Positions 20,701 to 31,597 of a DNA stretch of 64,000 nt are shown here, piece by piece; the first letter of the stretch is position 1; each line of letters opens with the position of its first letter. The notes beneath the pieces were generated by a model. The model saw nothing but the letters and a program-made list of their open reading frames with translations, searched no databases and was not told where the DNA came from. The DNA is from Selaginella moellendorffii (taxonomy: Eukaryota; Streptophyta; Lycopodiopsida; Selaginellales; Selaginellaceae): assembly GCF_000143415.4 (NCBI RefSeq), contig NW_003314295.1:747038-811037 (forward strand), given 5' to 3'. The position numbers were made by a program, and so were the translations under genes.

Positions 20701-22190
20701 AGAGCTTTGATATTTCCGAAAAATTCCATATTTGTGAAATAAATATGGTCAAGGATTTGTTATCCGGACGTAAGTCTAAAGGTCAGCTTTTGGTTCGCAT
20801 GTATTGCCAGCTTATTACTTTTTGGAGAAAAGGGCTGATTGTGAGGGACTTGCCGATGAAATGGATGGATCACAAAGGCACTTAACAATCAACATAAGAT
20901 TATATGAGAAGTTATACATATTAATTCCACGGTTTTACAAAGACAACCTTTTAACGGTGTTCGGGCCTGAAATAAAATCGCTTTGTGACCTGCATAGAGT
21001 AGAACAGTTTGCCGCTGCGTGTCTTTGGCTGCCAGACAAAGCAGAGGCAGTGTAGACGCCTCCGTCGCTTCGTGAACAGAACAACTAATCGAGAACAGGG
21101 CTCCTTGAAACAAGCCTTAGTATAGTGCAGAAAGCCGCTCCAGTAGCATCATCAGCGGATCGTAGACACTGCACGAACACGCTTGTTCTAGTCTTGTAAA
21201 CCCCTCTACAACGTTGGCTGCAAAGGGAGTTCATGCGAGGGATGTAAAACTGGACGAATGGACTTTGACAGCCGACGTCAGACCGGACATAGGGACTCTC
21301 CCTGCGAAATCACAACCGTTAAGATGTAGATTGTTTCTACAAGAACTTACAAAACGCTCCTGGTGCCAAGCTTGTTTCAAAATTTCCAAAACTCGCCATG
21401 AGCTTATCCTACACAAGTGCGCAAGTTCCACATCAGCAGAAATAAAAGACAAAAGAGATTTCATCACTGCAGCTTCACGCTCCCGGTTTCCTCTCTAAGC
21501 TCAACGTGCAGTTCCTTGCCTCCGCCTTGGGAGGACGATACACGATGTAATATCTCGGGTACAAGCGCTTATATGCACTGACGGCCTAGCTCGTAGCGAT
21601 ATCGTGCTCGATCATCTGCTAATTATAGTGGTGTCCACTGCAACCATTATCATTTGCTTTTTCCTGTACAAATGTTAAAAACGTACTTTTTGGAATTACC
21701 TTGGACATTTCCCTGTCGTAGACTCCGACTTGTATCTGAAAAAGAGCACAAAAAGTTTCCTTCCAGAGGTTTTTCAATAAAACCGGACAACATATTCTTG
21801 ATCAGGTGTGACTTTCACTGAACTTTAAATCCTGATCTTGCCATTTTTGTATCCACGATTGAAATTTCCACAAGGCGAATGCATCTCGTCCCTCTGGTGG
21901 TTTTTTTGCGTAGAAAAGAAAGATCTTGCTGTTATTCAGGTGTGTCCACGAACCAGATGCGACCTGCAAGATCGTTTTTACACAAGGTGTGAGCATATAG
22001 CTCGTGGAGGATACACACCTGAAAAAGAAACAGCAAATGACTCACACTCAGCAAAAGGTGCGAAGACCTTACATGGATCTACGCAAAAACTTTCTTGTGG
22101 CAACAGCACTGACTGGTCCACTTAGAATCGAGCAACACAAGAATCTAAAACGACGCCACCATTCTGATAAACCCTAATCTCTCTTTGCAG
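17760..22190. other. AT-rich gene-poor stretch
   Basis: More than 4 kb without a frame or exon chain I can support. AT content is high from about 18000 to 20700. Open stretches at 20332-20885 do not match any family I recognise. No long terminal repeats, reverse transcriptase (YxDD) or transposase motifs are seen. The GC balance returns after about 21000, where short exon-like pieces occur without motifs. Confidence 0.45.
20183..20262. repeat. Tandem duplication of about 39 bp
   Basis: The unit starting ATGCTATTGCATTTGTTAGC and ending in ATTCATTTAT occurs twice in direct succession with no mismatch visible, indicating a recent local duplication in non-coding DNA. Confidence 0.9.
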
Positions 22191-22615
22191 TCGAGGGCAG
22201 TCTAAGATTCTCCCAGCACTTTGTTGGAAGAGAACACTGCCATGGGGATGGACTTGTCTAAAAAGCGACTATAATATTGGAGGCCGATAATTTGTGGAAT
22301 AGGGTTGCATTGCCTCTTATCACTAGGATAACAATATGTATACTTGCAAGGGAATCTGGAGAGTTATAACTTATACTCAGTGTTGCAAGATTATCCTTAC
22401 GAGTTCTAACCATCCTAAATTTGATGGTAATGGGCGAGTTCGTCATGGAGCTTCGATCCTTTGTGGCGACAGCAAAATCCTTGTTTGTAACAACTGCAAG
22501 CTATTCGAATTGAGGATGGATCCTACTAAAGGATTTGTGAAGGAAACTATCCTCAAGTGGCATGTCGTAGTCCAGAGGCACAAGCTTCACGGACTCCCGG
22601 TGTCTTGATCCTGGT
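22190..22615 (+). pseudogene. F-box/kelch relic (second copy)
   Basis: The plus strand repeats blocks of the relic at 4.3-5.3 kb: a TTCTCCCAGCACTTT stretch at 22209, and a frame with NHPKFDGNGRVRHGASIL and LRMDPTKGFVKETI (22336-22608). The intervening kelch blocks are missing or scrambled and no complete frame remains. It lies in the opposite orientation to the third copy just downstream. Confidence 0.6.
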
Positions 22616-22869
22616 ACATTATAGAGAAAGCACTGATCACAAAATGTAAACGAAGAAAAAGTATTGACAGTTCTGGAAAGCCAACTTCGGCTAAAAATGT
22701 TGATCTATATGTGTTAGTGAATCATGGAGAGACTATATTGATTATGTTGCCATCCAAGTTCCAACTCTTGACGGAACTCCTGCTGATATACCAGCTCCAC
22801 GGATCGACCAAGCACGAGAGCAAGCGATGCTTGGAGTCGACAAAAACGGCCAAGGCACCGGAGCTCCGG

Positions 22870-23970
22870 CAGTACTAAATGTCGGCACGCTTGTTCACGA
22901 ACATTGTGGGAAAGAATGGAAAGAAAAGCTTTGAGAACTGAAGTAGCTCACACCATTTCCAGCATCCAATCTGGCTTCTCCTCCAGAGATAATCGCCTGC
23001 AAAGATTAGCCATGGCCAATCACTCAAGCAAAATAAAAAAGGGTTTTTTACCTGTGGCTTTGCCGATTGCGGCAACAAGAAACAAGAAGGTCGAATGTTG
23101 GGCCTGGATCGCCTGAGGCTGCTGACAATGGAGCTCCGGAGGCAGCAACACATGCGCGATCGACTTCCCCGGGATATGGATGGCGTCGGCACTGTCTCGG
23201 ATGCGAACGTCGCGATGCCACTCGCTCACCGTATTCCATGAGCGGGAGCGCGCAAGATGACGAGATGATACCACTCAACATCCTTGCTGGGATGCACGAC
23301 TTGGCAGGCTTGGACGCCACCGCCGTCATACTCTGCTGGTAGCTCCAAAACGGAAGCTTGATGCTGCTGCTCCGGATCAAGGCTGTAGCAGAGAAGGGAG
23401 TGACGATCTCCCGCCTCGCCTTGGACAGTGTTGCAGTAGAGAACCAGCAGCCCGCGAGGAGACACGGCCAGGAGGCGCCTCTGCGACGAGCTGTGATCAT
23501 CCCTCTCATCGAGTTGGAGTCGGAGCCGCTTCCACCTGGGCGGGAGATCTACCTCGAATCCAAAGTTGTGCAAGACGAGGTTTTGATTCGGGAGCAGCAG
23601 CGCACACTTGTCTTGCTTCAAGGGCTGCAACAGAATGGCGGCGGTGAGCTCCCAGTCGCCGTCGGCAAGGCGGAACAGATGATCCAAGGCGAGGTGATCG
23701 ATAAGAATCTTGAGCAGAAGCAGCGCCGGCAAGCCCTTCCACAGCTCTGGAACCAGATCACTCTCTTCCTCCAGAGAGTGATCTTCTTCAGTCGCAACTT
23801 AGACGCTGCAGTGAGAGGATTCCAGACTAAAAGATCTTCTTTCATCCCAAATAACAAGCTACTGCTCGAGTTTAGAACATAAATCCATGTAACAGGTTGG
23901 CATGCTTCTTGTCCATAATCTAGACCCGAGGACTATGATTCAAGTGGTCTTGGGTGACATATTTAAAAGG
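22870..23970 (-). pseudogene. F-box/kelch gene or relic (third copy)
   Basis: On the minus strand an F-box-like stretch, LVPELWKGLPALLLLKILID with LALDHLFRLADGDWE (about 23660-23770), is followed by propeller blocks RLLAVSPRGLLVLYCN, HSLLCYSLDPEQQHQAS and DVEWYHLVILRA. The frame then stops at about 23226. The next conserved block (WHRDVRIRDSADAIHIPGKS, then LLPPELHCQQPQAI) is in another frame and ends at a good donor near 23050, with a further exon-like piece to about 22930. Upstream, 23800-23970 matches 5080-5240 of the first relic (LVWNPLTAASKLRL). The long clean frame of about 170 codons suggests recent loss, or that a splice site was missed at 23230. SCF substrate adaptor by family. Confidence 0.5.
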
Positions 23971-24217
23971 GAAAAGTCCTAAACCCTAAGATGGTAGGCT
24001 AAATATCCGACGGCTACGATGAATTTCCTACTTGATGCCCCACATAGGGTTTTAACGTGCGGCCAAGATTTTTGAAATTGAGAATGTCCAAGCGATGGAC
24101 GGCCAGGATCCAGAAGGTGCAGATAAATATCTCTAGGGGTTTAGGGTGTTTGAGGGGAAGGGTTTTGGCGATCGATTCTTTCTTATCGGGGGCGCTCCAT
24201 CTCGAGTTTCAGCGGCG

Positions 24218-25436
24218 ATGCAGGCCGGGGTCGTGAAATGCAAGGTCTTCCCTCGCTTGGCGCAGGCGTCGCAGCTGTTGGAGAGGAATGCCGGCCTTGC
24301 ATCGCTCTACAAGCGAGCGTCGGGCATTCACACGACGCCGGCGGTGGAGGTAGCGCAGCCGACGAGGATCAGCTGCGCAATGGGTGGGCCGCGATCTATG
24401 GATAGGCCCCGCCGTCGCCCAAATTTCGATAGGCCGGGCGATACTCCCCCGACTCCGCCGCCGCCGCCGCCGCCAGAGCCTCTCAGCGGCCAGGTCAAGT
24501 ACAGGATCTCGGAGAACTGCGTCATGGCGATCTGGAAGGGCGACATTGCCTTGTGGCACGTCGATGGACAAAACGATTGCATTGTAAGGCTTTTTTTTTT
24601 CTTGTCTCGTTTTCGTGATGGTTCTCATGTCTTCTTTTGCTTTCCAGGTTGCTCCTGCGAACAAGCGATGCAATGCCGGATTTGGAGTCGATGGAGGTGA
24701 GTTTTGATCGGTTTTTCACCATTCTAAGGAAGCTCTTTTTTTTTTGTTGTTGTTCTAGCTATTCACCGTGGAGGAGGACCACGTCTTCTGGATGCTTGCC
24801 AGAAGCTCCCGGACGTAGCACCGCAAGGCATCAAATGCGAGGTCGGGAATGCTGTGATCACAAGGTGGGTGTAGCAAGGCCTTCTCTCGGGATTCGTTGT
24901 CTTATGTTTGTTTCGTGGTTGCCAGGGGATTCAATCTTCCTGCTTCTCGTGTGATTCACGCGATTGGTCCCGTCTACGAGGACAAGAACCGAGACGAGTC
25001 GGAGAGAAACCTCACCAATGCATACAAGTAAGACTCTTCTTCGATCAGAAAAAAGATGTTTTTAATCCCTCGGTGGTTATAGGAGTGCTATCGCGTTAGC
25101 TCTCAAGGAAAGCATCAGATTCATGGCGTTCCCTGCGCTCTCCTGTGAACTCTACGGGTAATTCTCGTCTTTCTAAGAGTTTCGAGTCCAAAAAATCGTC
25201 TTTTTTTCCAGATATCCTTACGACGAGGGAGCCGAAGTCGCATTGAACGCTGTGATAAAAAACCACCATGGATTGTCTGAGGTATATGAAGTTGGAGCTA
25301 GAACCTTTTTTCATTTTTCTTTTCTTTTTGTTCTCTCCAGGTCCATTTCATTATCAAGGCACAGGATGGATACGATTCCTGGATCGACGAGGCCAAGAGG
25401 ATGTTTAGACACCAGCCACAGGCACTGATGCAGTAG
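24218..25436 (+). CDS. Macro-domain protein, variant loop, tandem copy 1
   Basis: Seven exons, 24218-24583, 24648-24696, 24759-24864, 24926-25027, 25083-25157, 25212-25281 and 25341-25436, give 287 residues. The N-terminal 60 residues (MQAGVVKCKVFPRLAQASQL) look like a mitochondrial or plastid targeting peptide. Next come RPRRRPNFDRP and a run of nine prolines broken by one threonine. The macro domain follows: VMAIWKGDIALWHVDGQND, VAPANKRCNAGFGVDGAIHR, CEVGNAVITRGFNLPASRV, IHAIGPVYEDKN, FMAFPALSCELYGYPYDEGA and VHFIIKAQDGYDSWIDEAKR. The usual NAAN and GGGG loop is replaced by APAN and NAGF, while the second Asn and the Asp of GVDG remain. ADP-ribose binding is plausible; hydrolase activity is uncertain. 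It shares exon boundaries with the next gene and with the macro gene at 12.5 kb. Confidence 0.88.
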
Positions 25437-25825
25437 CAGCAAAGTTGCGAGAGCTCTATTCCTCTTAACACAGTCTGTAGCTAGAAACTACGTTAAATTT
25501 CAATCTGGAAAATGTGTGCCGATCCAACGGCTGTGGCTCGCTCTCTACTTTGTATCCATCGGATGCCATTGCCCAGTTGTTATGCGGTGGAATATCCACA
25601 TGAAGCAGGATATTTGAAAGAGAGCTCGAGGAAGCAAAGCGCTAGGGCAGCGCAAAGGCGCAGGCGCGCGAGGCGTTGGAGGTCAGTCATTTCTTCTGCG
25701 CTTGGATGTAGATTCGTTAGCGCGCTTTCATCCGGGCCAGAAATCTCCCAGGGTTTTGGGTTTTGGCTGGAAATCTCGCATTCTTCTCGCCCTGTTCCTT
25801 TCTAGGATTTCTTCCGGCACTCACA

Positions 25826-27115
25826 ATGGCCGCATTCTTGTGTGAAACAATCGCAGGGAAGATGGGGGCCGTGGGAGTGGTCCAAGCTTCGCAGTTCCTG
25901 GGCGCGGTGAAATCGCCGCCAGGTCTATCATCGCTAACGCAACACACCCAGCTCGTTGGGTCGAGCATTCGCAGGAAGAACAGCATCCACACGCAGCCAT
26001 CGCTTCACATCAATTGCGCCATGGGCGGGCCTCGCTCGGCGGGAATGGATCGGCCTCGCAGGAGACCAAACTTCGATCGTCCCAGTGGAGAGAAGCCCGT
26101 TCCTCCGCCGCCACCTCCGCCAGAGCCCCTCACTGGGGCGGTCAAGTATAAGCTCTCGGATACGTGCACCATGGTGATTTGGAAGGGCGACTTGGGACTG
26201 TGGTATATCGATGGACAAAACGATGCTGTGGTAAGCAAAGCTTTTGCGTCTAGGCTTTTCTTTTCTCGCTCTTTTTTCTCTCGAAGAAGTCTGAAGTTCA
26301 TGTTCGTTTTTTTTTCTTCTTCGTTTTCCTAGGTGGCTCCTGCGAACAAAAGATGCAATGCTGGATATGGTGTCGATGGAAGTAAGCTTTGATGCGCTTT
26401 AAAAGCCAGGAAAACATCGAGCTAAAAGTTTCTAAATGGCAGCTATCCATCGCTTTGCGGGTCCGAGGTTGCTTGATACTTGCCAGAAGTTACCCGACGT
26501 AGCACCTCAAGGGATCAAGTGCGAGGTCGGTCAGGCTGTGATCACAAGGTAAAGCTCTCTCTTTTTTATCTTAGAGTCTTGTCCACTTCATTCTTCCTTT
26601 CTTGCAGGGGTTTTAATCTCCAGGCGTCTCGTGTGATTCACGCTGTTGGTCCTGTTTACGAGGAGAAAAATCGAGACGAGTCCGAGAAAATGCTAACCAA
26701 GGCCTATGTGTAAGTGTCTACTATGATGATCTGGAGCTGGATTTTGGCATTCTCTAAACTTATTCGTTCTTTTTCTCAGTGCTGCTTTGAATCTGGCAAC
26801 TTCTAATGGCATTAAGTACATCGCATTTCCAGCTTTGTCTTGCGAGCTCTACGGGTATGTTTCGTAGAAAAACTAGAAAAGCTCAAGAGCTTGCATTCAC
26901 CAGGTATCCCCACGACGAGGGAGCTGAGGTTGGTCTTACGGCTTTGAGGAAGAACTGGGCTGGTTTTCAAGAGGTTTGTTTGATTCAATCTCTCGCATTT
27001 CTTTGTGGAATTCATGGTTTTGGATGGGTGTTTATAGATCCACTTTGTACTCAAGAATCCAGACGCTTATGAAGCGTGGCTAGACGAAGCAAAAAGAATG
27101 TGGAGGTTTGGCTAA
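25826..27115 (+). CDS. Macro-domain protein, variant loop, tandem copy 2
   Basis: Seven exons, 25826-26230, 26333-26381, 26443-26548, 26608-26709, 26780-26854, 26904-26973 and 27038-27115, give 294 residues. It is the tandem paralogue of the preceding gene, about 390 bp downstream in the same direction. It shares the PRRRPNFDRP motif, a run of seven prolines, and the loop VAPANKRCNAGYGVDG followed by TIHR (a Thr where copy 1 has Ala). Later blocks are GFNLQASRVIHAVGPVYEEK, IKYIAFPALSCELYGYPHDE and IHFVLKNPDAYEAWLDEAKR. The N terminus differs (MAAFLCETIAGKMGAVGVV) but again looks like targeting sequence. All seven splice phases agree with copy 1, so the duplication was genomic and not by retroposition. 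The conserved loop change in both copies predates the duplication. Confidence 0.88.
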
Positions 27116-27281
27116 AACTTTACACACTATAGAGAATTTAAAATTATGCTTTTTGGATATTCTTATCTCGAGCCCGATCAATCTACGCCGCCGACTTACA
27201 ACGGCTGGATGAGATTAAATTTGAATTTGTGCTTTTTGGATATTCTTACCTCGAACCCTAGATTTTAGAGCGAGAAGAGAG

Positions 27282-29745
27282 ATGGGGATAGTGCTGTCGA
27301 TATGCTTCGAATGGTCAGCTCCGACGCTCGCCCCCGCCATGTCACTCAAGAGCGCCTCACTCCGGCGTCTTCGATCTCTCACGCCCTGGGCGATCCAGGT
27401 GATTCCAAGCATGGATCGGCAAAGGCGCGCTTCACAGATTCTAGGTTTTGCAGGATAGCAGGGAATTTCTGGTGAGAACGAAGAAATTTGCCATCAAGGA
27501 GCACATACAATGCAAGTTTGAGGGTCTCGGATCCTCGGAACGCTGCCGATGCGAAGATTTCAAGCAGCAAAAGGGGCAGCCAGCGATTGTGGGACTCCAT
27601 TCCAACTGGGTGACTGATAACATAGTAGCTACAGCTCGTCCATCGGATGCTCTCATCGGTGATTATTCCGTGCTAGAACAGGTAAGAACGTGAATCTCAG
27701 AGTAAATACTACTACTGTTGTTGCATGGACAGTTTGCAAAATGCGGTTTAGGTGCGATTTTCAATCTACAAGAGCCTGGCGAGCATGGAGATTGTGGACC
27801 AGGAATCAAAGTCGAGAGTGGATTTTCATACACACCAGAAAGTCTCATGAGAAACAAGAGTAACTCCCGTTATGCTCCAGTGTTTATTGTTTTTTTCTTC
27901 TTTTTTTCGGTGATTTGGCAGTCTTCTATTATAACTTTCCATGGAGGGACATGACTTGCCCGAGCGTCGAGTACACTCTGAACATTGTGGCAGTGATGGA
28001 TTTCCACATTTCTAAGGGAGCTAAGGTTTGTTTTGTGATCTTTGCGACCTTCGCGATCTTCAGAAGAGTTTTTCTATGCAGGTAGCTGTTCACTGTCATT
28101 CCGGACTTGGTAAGTTACTTTCATCTCATTGTAAGCAGCTTTCTTACGGTTCGTTTGCCACAGGACGCACTGGGCTTGTGATTGCTTGCTACTTGGTGTA
28201 CACGGGGCAAAGGAATGCTGTCGGAGTACGTTCTCTTGCAGTTAGATCTTCTTTTTACGAGCTAAATGCAGCTTTTTCCTGTGGCTCAGGCTGTGGAGCT
28301 GGTCCGCATGCATAGGTTTGCCACCATTTTCCCAAGCGATTCAACATATTTCTGTGCGTATTTAATCAAAAGTCTTAGCACACTGAGGCGTGAACTTACA
28401 TGCATTTTACAGACCAGGAGCTCTTCAAACAAAACAACAAGTGCTGCACGTGAAAGAGTTTGAGGACTTTCTATCAGGATTGAAGATTGTGTACGTGCAG
28501 CCTTGGCAAACTCTGGACAATGCCGGTACCAAAGGAACGCATCCGACGCTAGAAATTTTGATGGCAAGGCAAAGACAAATGCTTCATGGGGAAGAAAGTC
28601 GCCTTCTCCGATATACTCCAAAGGTAACAGAGGTCTAGCGCTTTTGTTGAGGACTTTCTTGGTACAGGTTTTGGTGTGTTTGGTTCGGGAGCTTTCAAGC
28701 CGTATTGTTTTGAGCAAAATCAACAAAGAAGCAGTCGCTTCTGCTCTTTTGCAAGGATTGGCACTTGAGATGACAACCGAAAAAGATCAAAACTTCATCT
28801 CAGACGTACAAACGGCGAAGGTATCAATAACTTTTTGTGGATGTATACTATTTGCCGTCCATAATCATGCAGAAAAAGCTAAACACGGGCAATTGGGAGG
28901 TACTTTGTAGCCTCGATGTTCGAATACTTGTGCAGCTGTTTCTAGATTGGTTTTACCTTCTTAAGGTCTGAGCAACTTCTTGTTCCTAGTAGCGCTCAGA
29001 CCAGCGTTTCTGGCAGGATCCCATAATCCCCGATGCAGCTTTAAGCAAAGCGTTAAGTCGTGGCGAGATTCGAGCTGCAAATTACGAGCTAAAGAAAGGT
29101 GGCAAGTGTTGCTTTTACACAATCAGGCTGTTGGCTTGCTGGATGCTTCAGGTACTATTTCCCTTTACTCCGTCGCAACTGCGCAACAACTATCTATGAC
29201 AGGTTGTTCCGGCAGAAAAAGACATGCGACGCAGATTGTTTAGCGGCTTGGCACATTTATTACTTCGACCGTCGAGTCTGGCCAGCGAGGGAAAAGTAGA
29301 GCTCTTGGACAAGATTGTAGATCCATTAAATCAGGAACATCAGAAGACGGTGGAGAGAAGCAGCACCTTTTCTCCATCGCTGCTGGAGGTAGAGTTCGGT
29401 TTGCTTTTGGAGGCGGCTGCGAAATACTGGTACAAAGTTTTGCTCCTGCAACGCAAGCTCGGCCCACTAAGCTCCATCAGTCCCAAGCTGAAAACAACCA
29501 AGAGCGACGACTTATGGGTGTACGACAAGGCTGGTATCGAGGCAGAGATTTGTAGCAATCCGGAGAGCGTCGAGGAGCTGCAAAGTGGCAACGAAGACGT
29601 CCAAGAATACATGTCAACTGTTTGTGTAGAAGATATCATCGACGAGGTCTCGTCTAGCGGACAGCTCGTCTTACCGAGCGCAACCTCCACTCCCATATCA
29701 TCGAGGCCGGAATCCAGCAATGTGTCAACTCCTCACAGAGGCTGA
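27282..29745 (+). CDS. PTPDC1-like dual-specificity/tyrosine phosphatase
   Basis: Twelve exons fit: 27282-27398, 27454-27681, 27733-27859, 27922-28025, 28082-28109, 28164-28225, 28290-28315, 28413-28623, 28668-28820, 28873-28965, 29017-29151 and 29203-29745. They give 608 residues. The domain order matches animal PTPDC1: GLGAIFNLQEPGEHGDCGPG, SGFSYTPESLMRNKIFYYNF, then the P-loop HCHSGLGRTG with catalytic Cys and Arg (split over two exons), IACYLVYTGQRNA and RPGALQTKQQVLHVKEFEDF. The aspartate of FPWRDM is a candidate general acid. The C-terminal 300 residues (LFSGLAHLLLRPSSL and others) are less conserved. Two in-frame start codons exist (27282 and 27339). The N terminus (LKSASLRRLRSLTPW) could be targeting sequence. 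PTPDC1 relatives belong to the CDC14-related branch and are linked to centrosomes and cilia in animals. Confidence 0.82.
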
Positions 29746-31597
29746 CATGACTCCGGCAAAGCGAGCTAGCATCTCTTTTAGCGGGGGGGCTTAAAGCGAC
29801 TCACAGGCATCTCGGGGAGCTTGCGACACGTATGTGAAAGTGGCAGTGGTTACTGTGAAGGCATCGATCACAAAGCAAGGTTGTCACAGGTAGAGTGGAA
29901 CAGGAAAGTTGAGAAGCGATGGATCGTATATGTGAAAGTAAAGGTACTTCAAAAGCAGCCGAGTCAACAGGGGAGAAATAAAGGCGTAAACTTTTCATCG
30001 CTCTCGTGTCCAGCTCAGAGGAGAAATCGGTTTCTTCCTTGTTCTTCGACTCCTCAACTTCGCGGAACGAGCGCGTTGATAGAATCTTTGCACACCGGGG
30101 AGTCAAAAGAGGTAACGTGTTGCTTTTTCTAGTTCTCGTTTTGTCTTTGCCTCACCTATCTTATAATATAATCAGATCGATCGATCGATTGGTGGAGCAA
30201 TGGCTAAGTGATCATCGATCATATACGATTATCACGCTACAGCTTCAAAGCTACCAAAGCTCTACAACTTGACTGTTCGACTGTGCATAAGGTAAGTCTA
30301 CCTCTCATCCATTGTGACTTGACAGATTGTTTTCTCGTTGTTGGTAGGATTGACTCAACGCCCCCAGGATTCGACGCTTCTTCGCCTCGTCTCAGAGACA
30401 CAAAATGGTTGTGTTCCTTGAACCGTGCTCGCGAGCTCGACAAAACACAATCGGATCAGAGCCATAAAAAGCCTCTCGCGTGACAATCCTCAAACATAAT
30501 CCGGACGTTGACACGGCGAGATCAAACTTTATTTTGTAGCTGGGAAAGAGAAGCGAAAGTTGCTAATGAGCGCTGAGAAAAGCGCGGCTGTCTTTGTCGA
30601 CGAACACCACACTGTTGAGTTTTATCGCTGCTCCCAGATCGGCTGCTGGCACGATTGGCCCTCGCGATCAAAAAAAGAAAAGAAAAATCTCTCGCACGAG
30701 AGGTGGTCCAGATAATCACATCGATCGTACCGGAGTGAGCGGTCGAGGTGAATAGAAACACAAGTATGCGTTGCTGGTGCTAGTCTGTCGAAGATCCCTC
30801 TATCGTGAATCTAAACTTCCAGAAGGTGAAACTTCTCCCCTTCGTAAGCAAAAACAACCAAGATGAGCGAAGGCTCCACCGCCAAAGAAAGGTCTATAGC
30901 TTTAGTGGAAGTTTTTGCTCGCTTTAGCACCTAGCGCGAAGAACTTAGCACCGAACTTGGAGCTATCCCTGCCACCAAACGATGCGGAAGCGAGCAAAGT
31001 CTTGGCAGGTAAAGCTGTGGGGCTTTCAACACGGGAAGAAAGCCCTTCTTTTTGTTTGTGAGTGTGTGTCTTCTACAATGGCAGGAGAGGACCACTCTAC
31101 CCTATATGTGAAGGAGCTCCAGTCGAAAGTTTTTGCGTGATCTAGTGGCGCTTACATCAACTTGAGCGATCCAAACTAATGGAAAGGGCCAACAAAATGG
31201 GAGAGTATGAAAGGTTAACAAATATAGGACCACTTTTTTGTGCCATTTTTTCTAAACATGTAAAAAGGGAAAATTTTCTCCTGGAGAATCAAGGAGATAA
31301 AGATACCGAAAAAGAAGAGATGTATCATGTACAACGTTATAATCTCCCACCTAATCGAGAGGATCGAAAGGAAAAAAAAGAACAAAACTAAGAATCGATC
31401 GATCGATAATTACTTTTTTCCCCTCGCGTTTTAATCTTCTTTCTTCGCTGCCTTGCCGTTGCCTTGTCGTTGTTCCTGTGTTGATTACCTCCAGCTATAA
31501 GCTGCTGTACACGAGAGAGAAACTTGGGAGAAGTCGATCAGCGAGCGAGCGACCCCACCTTGTCACTCCCAAGATCCCCACCTTGCCAGATCCTCCA
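29746..31597. other. Intergenic, no supported gene
   Basis: Short open frames only (for example 29821-30132 plus and 31179-31391 plus), none with a motif or exon chain. GATC-rich short repeats (GATCGATCGATCGAT-like) occur near 30176 and 31393. The region holds the 3' ends of two convergent genes. Confidence 0.5.

Noticed and set aside
20300-20900. Possible retrotransposon coding region in the AT-rich stretch
   Set aside because: Overlapping short frames only; no reverse transcriptase, integrase or protease motif and no terminal repeats could be found.
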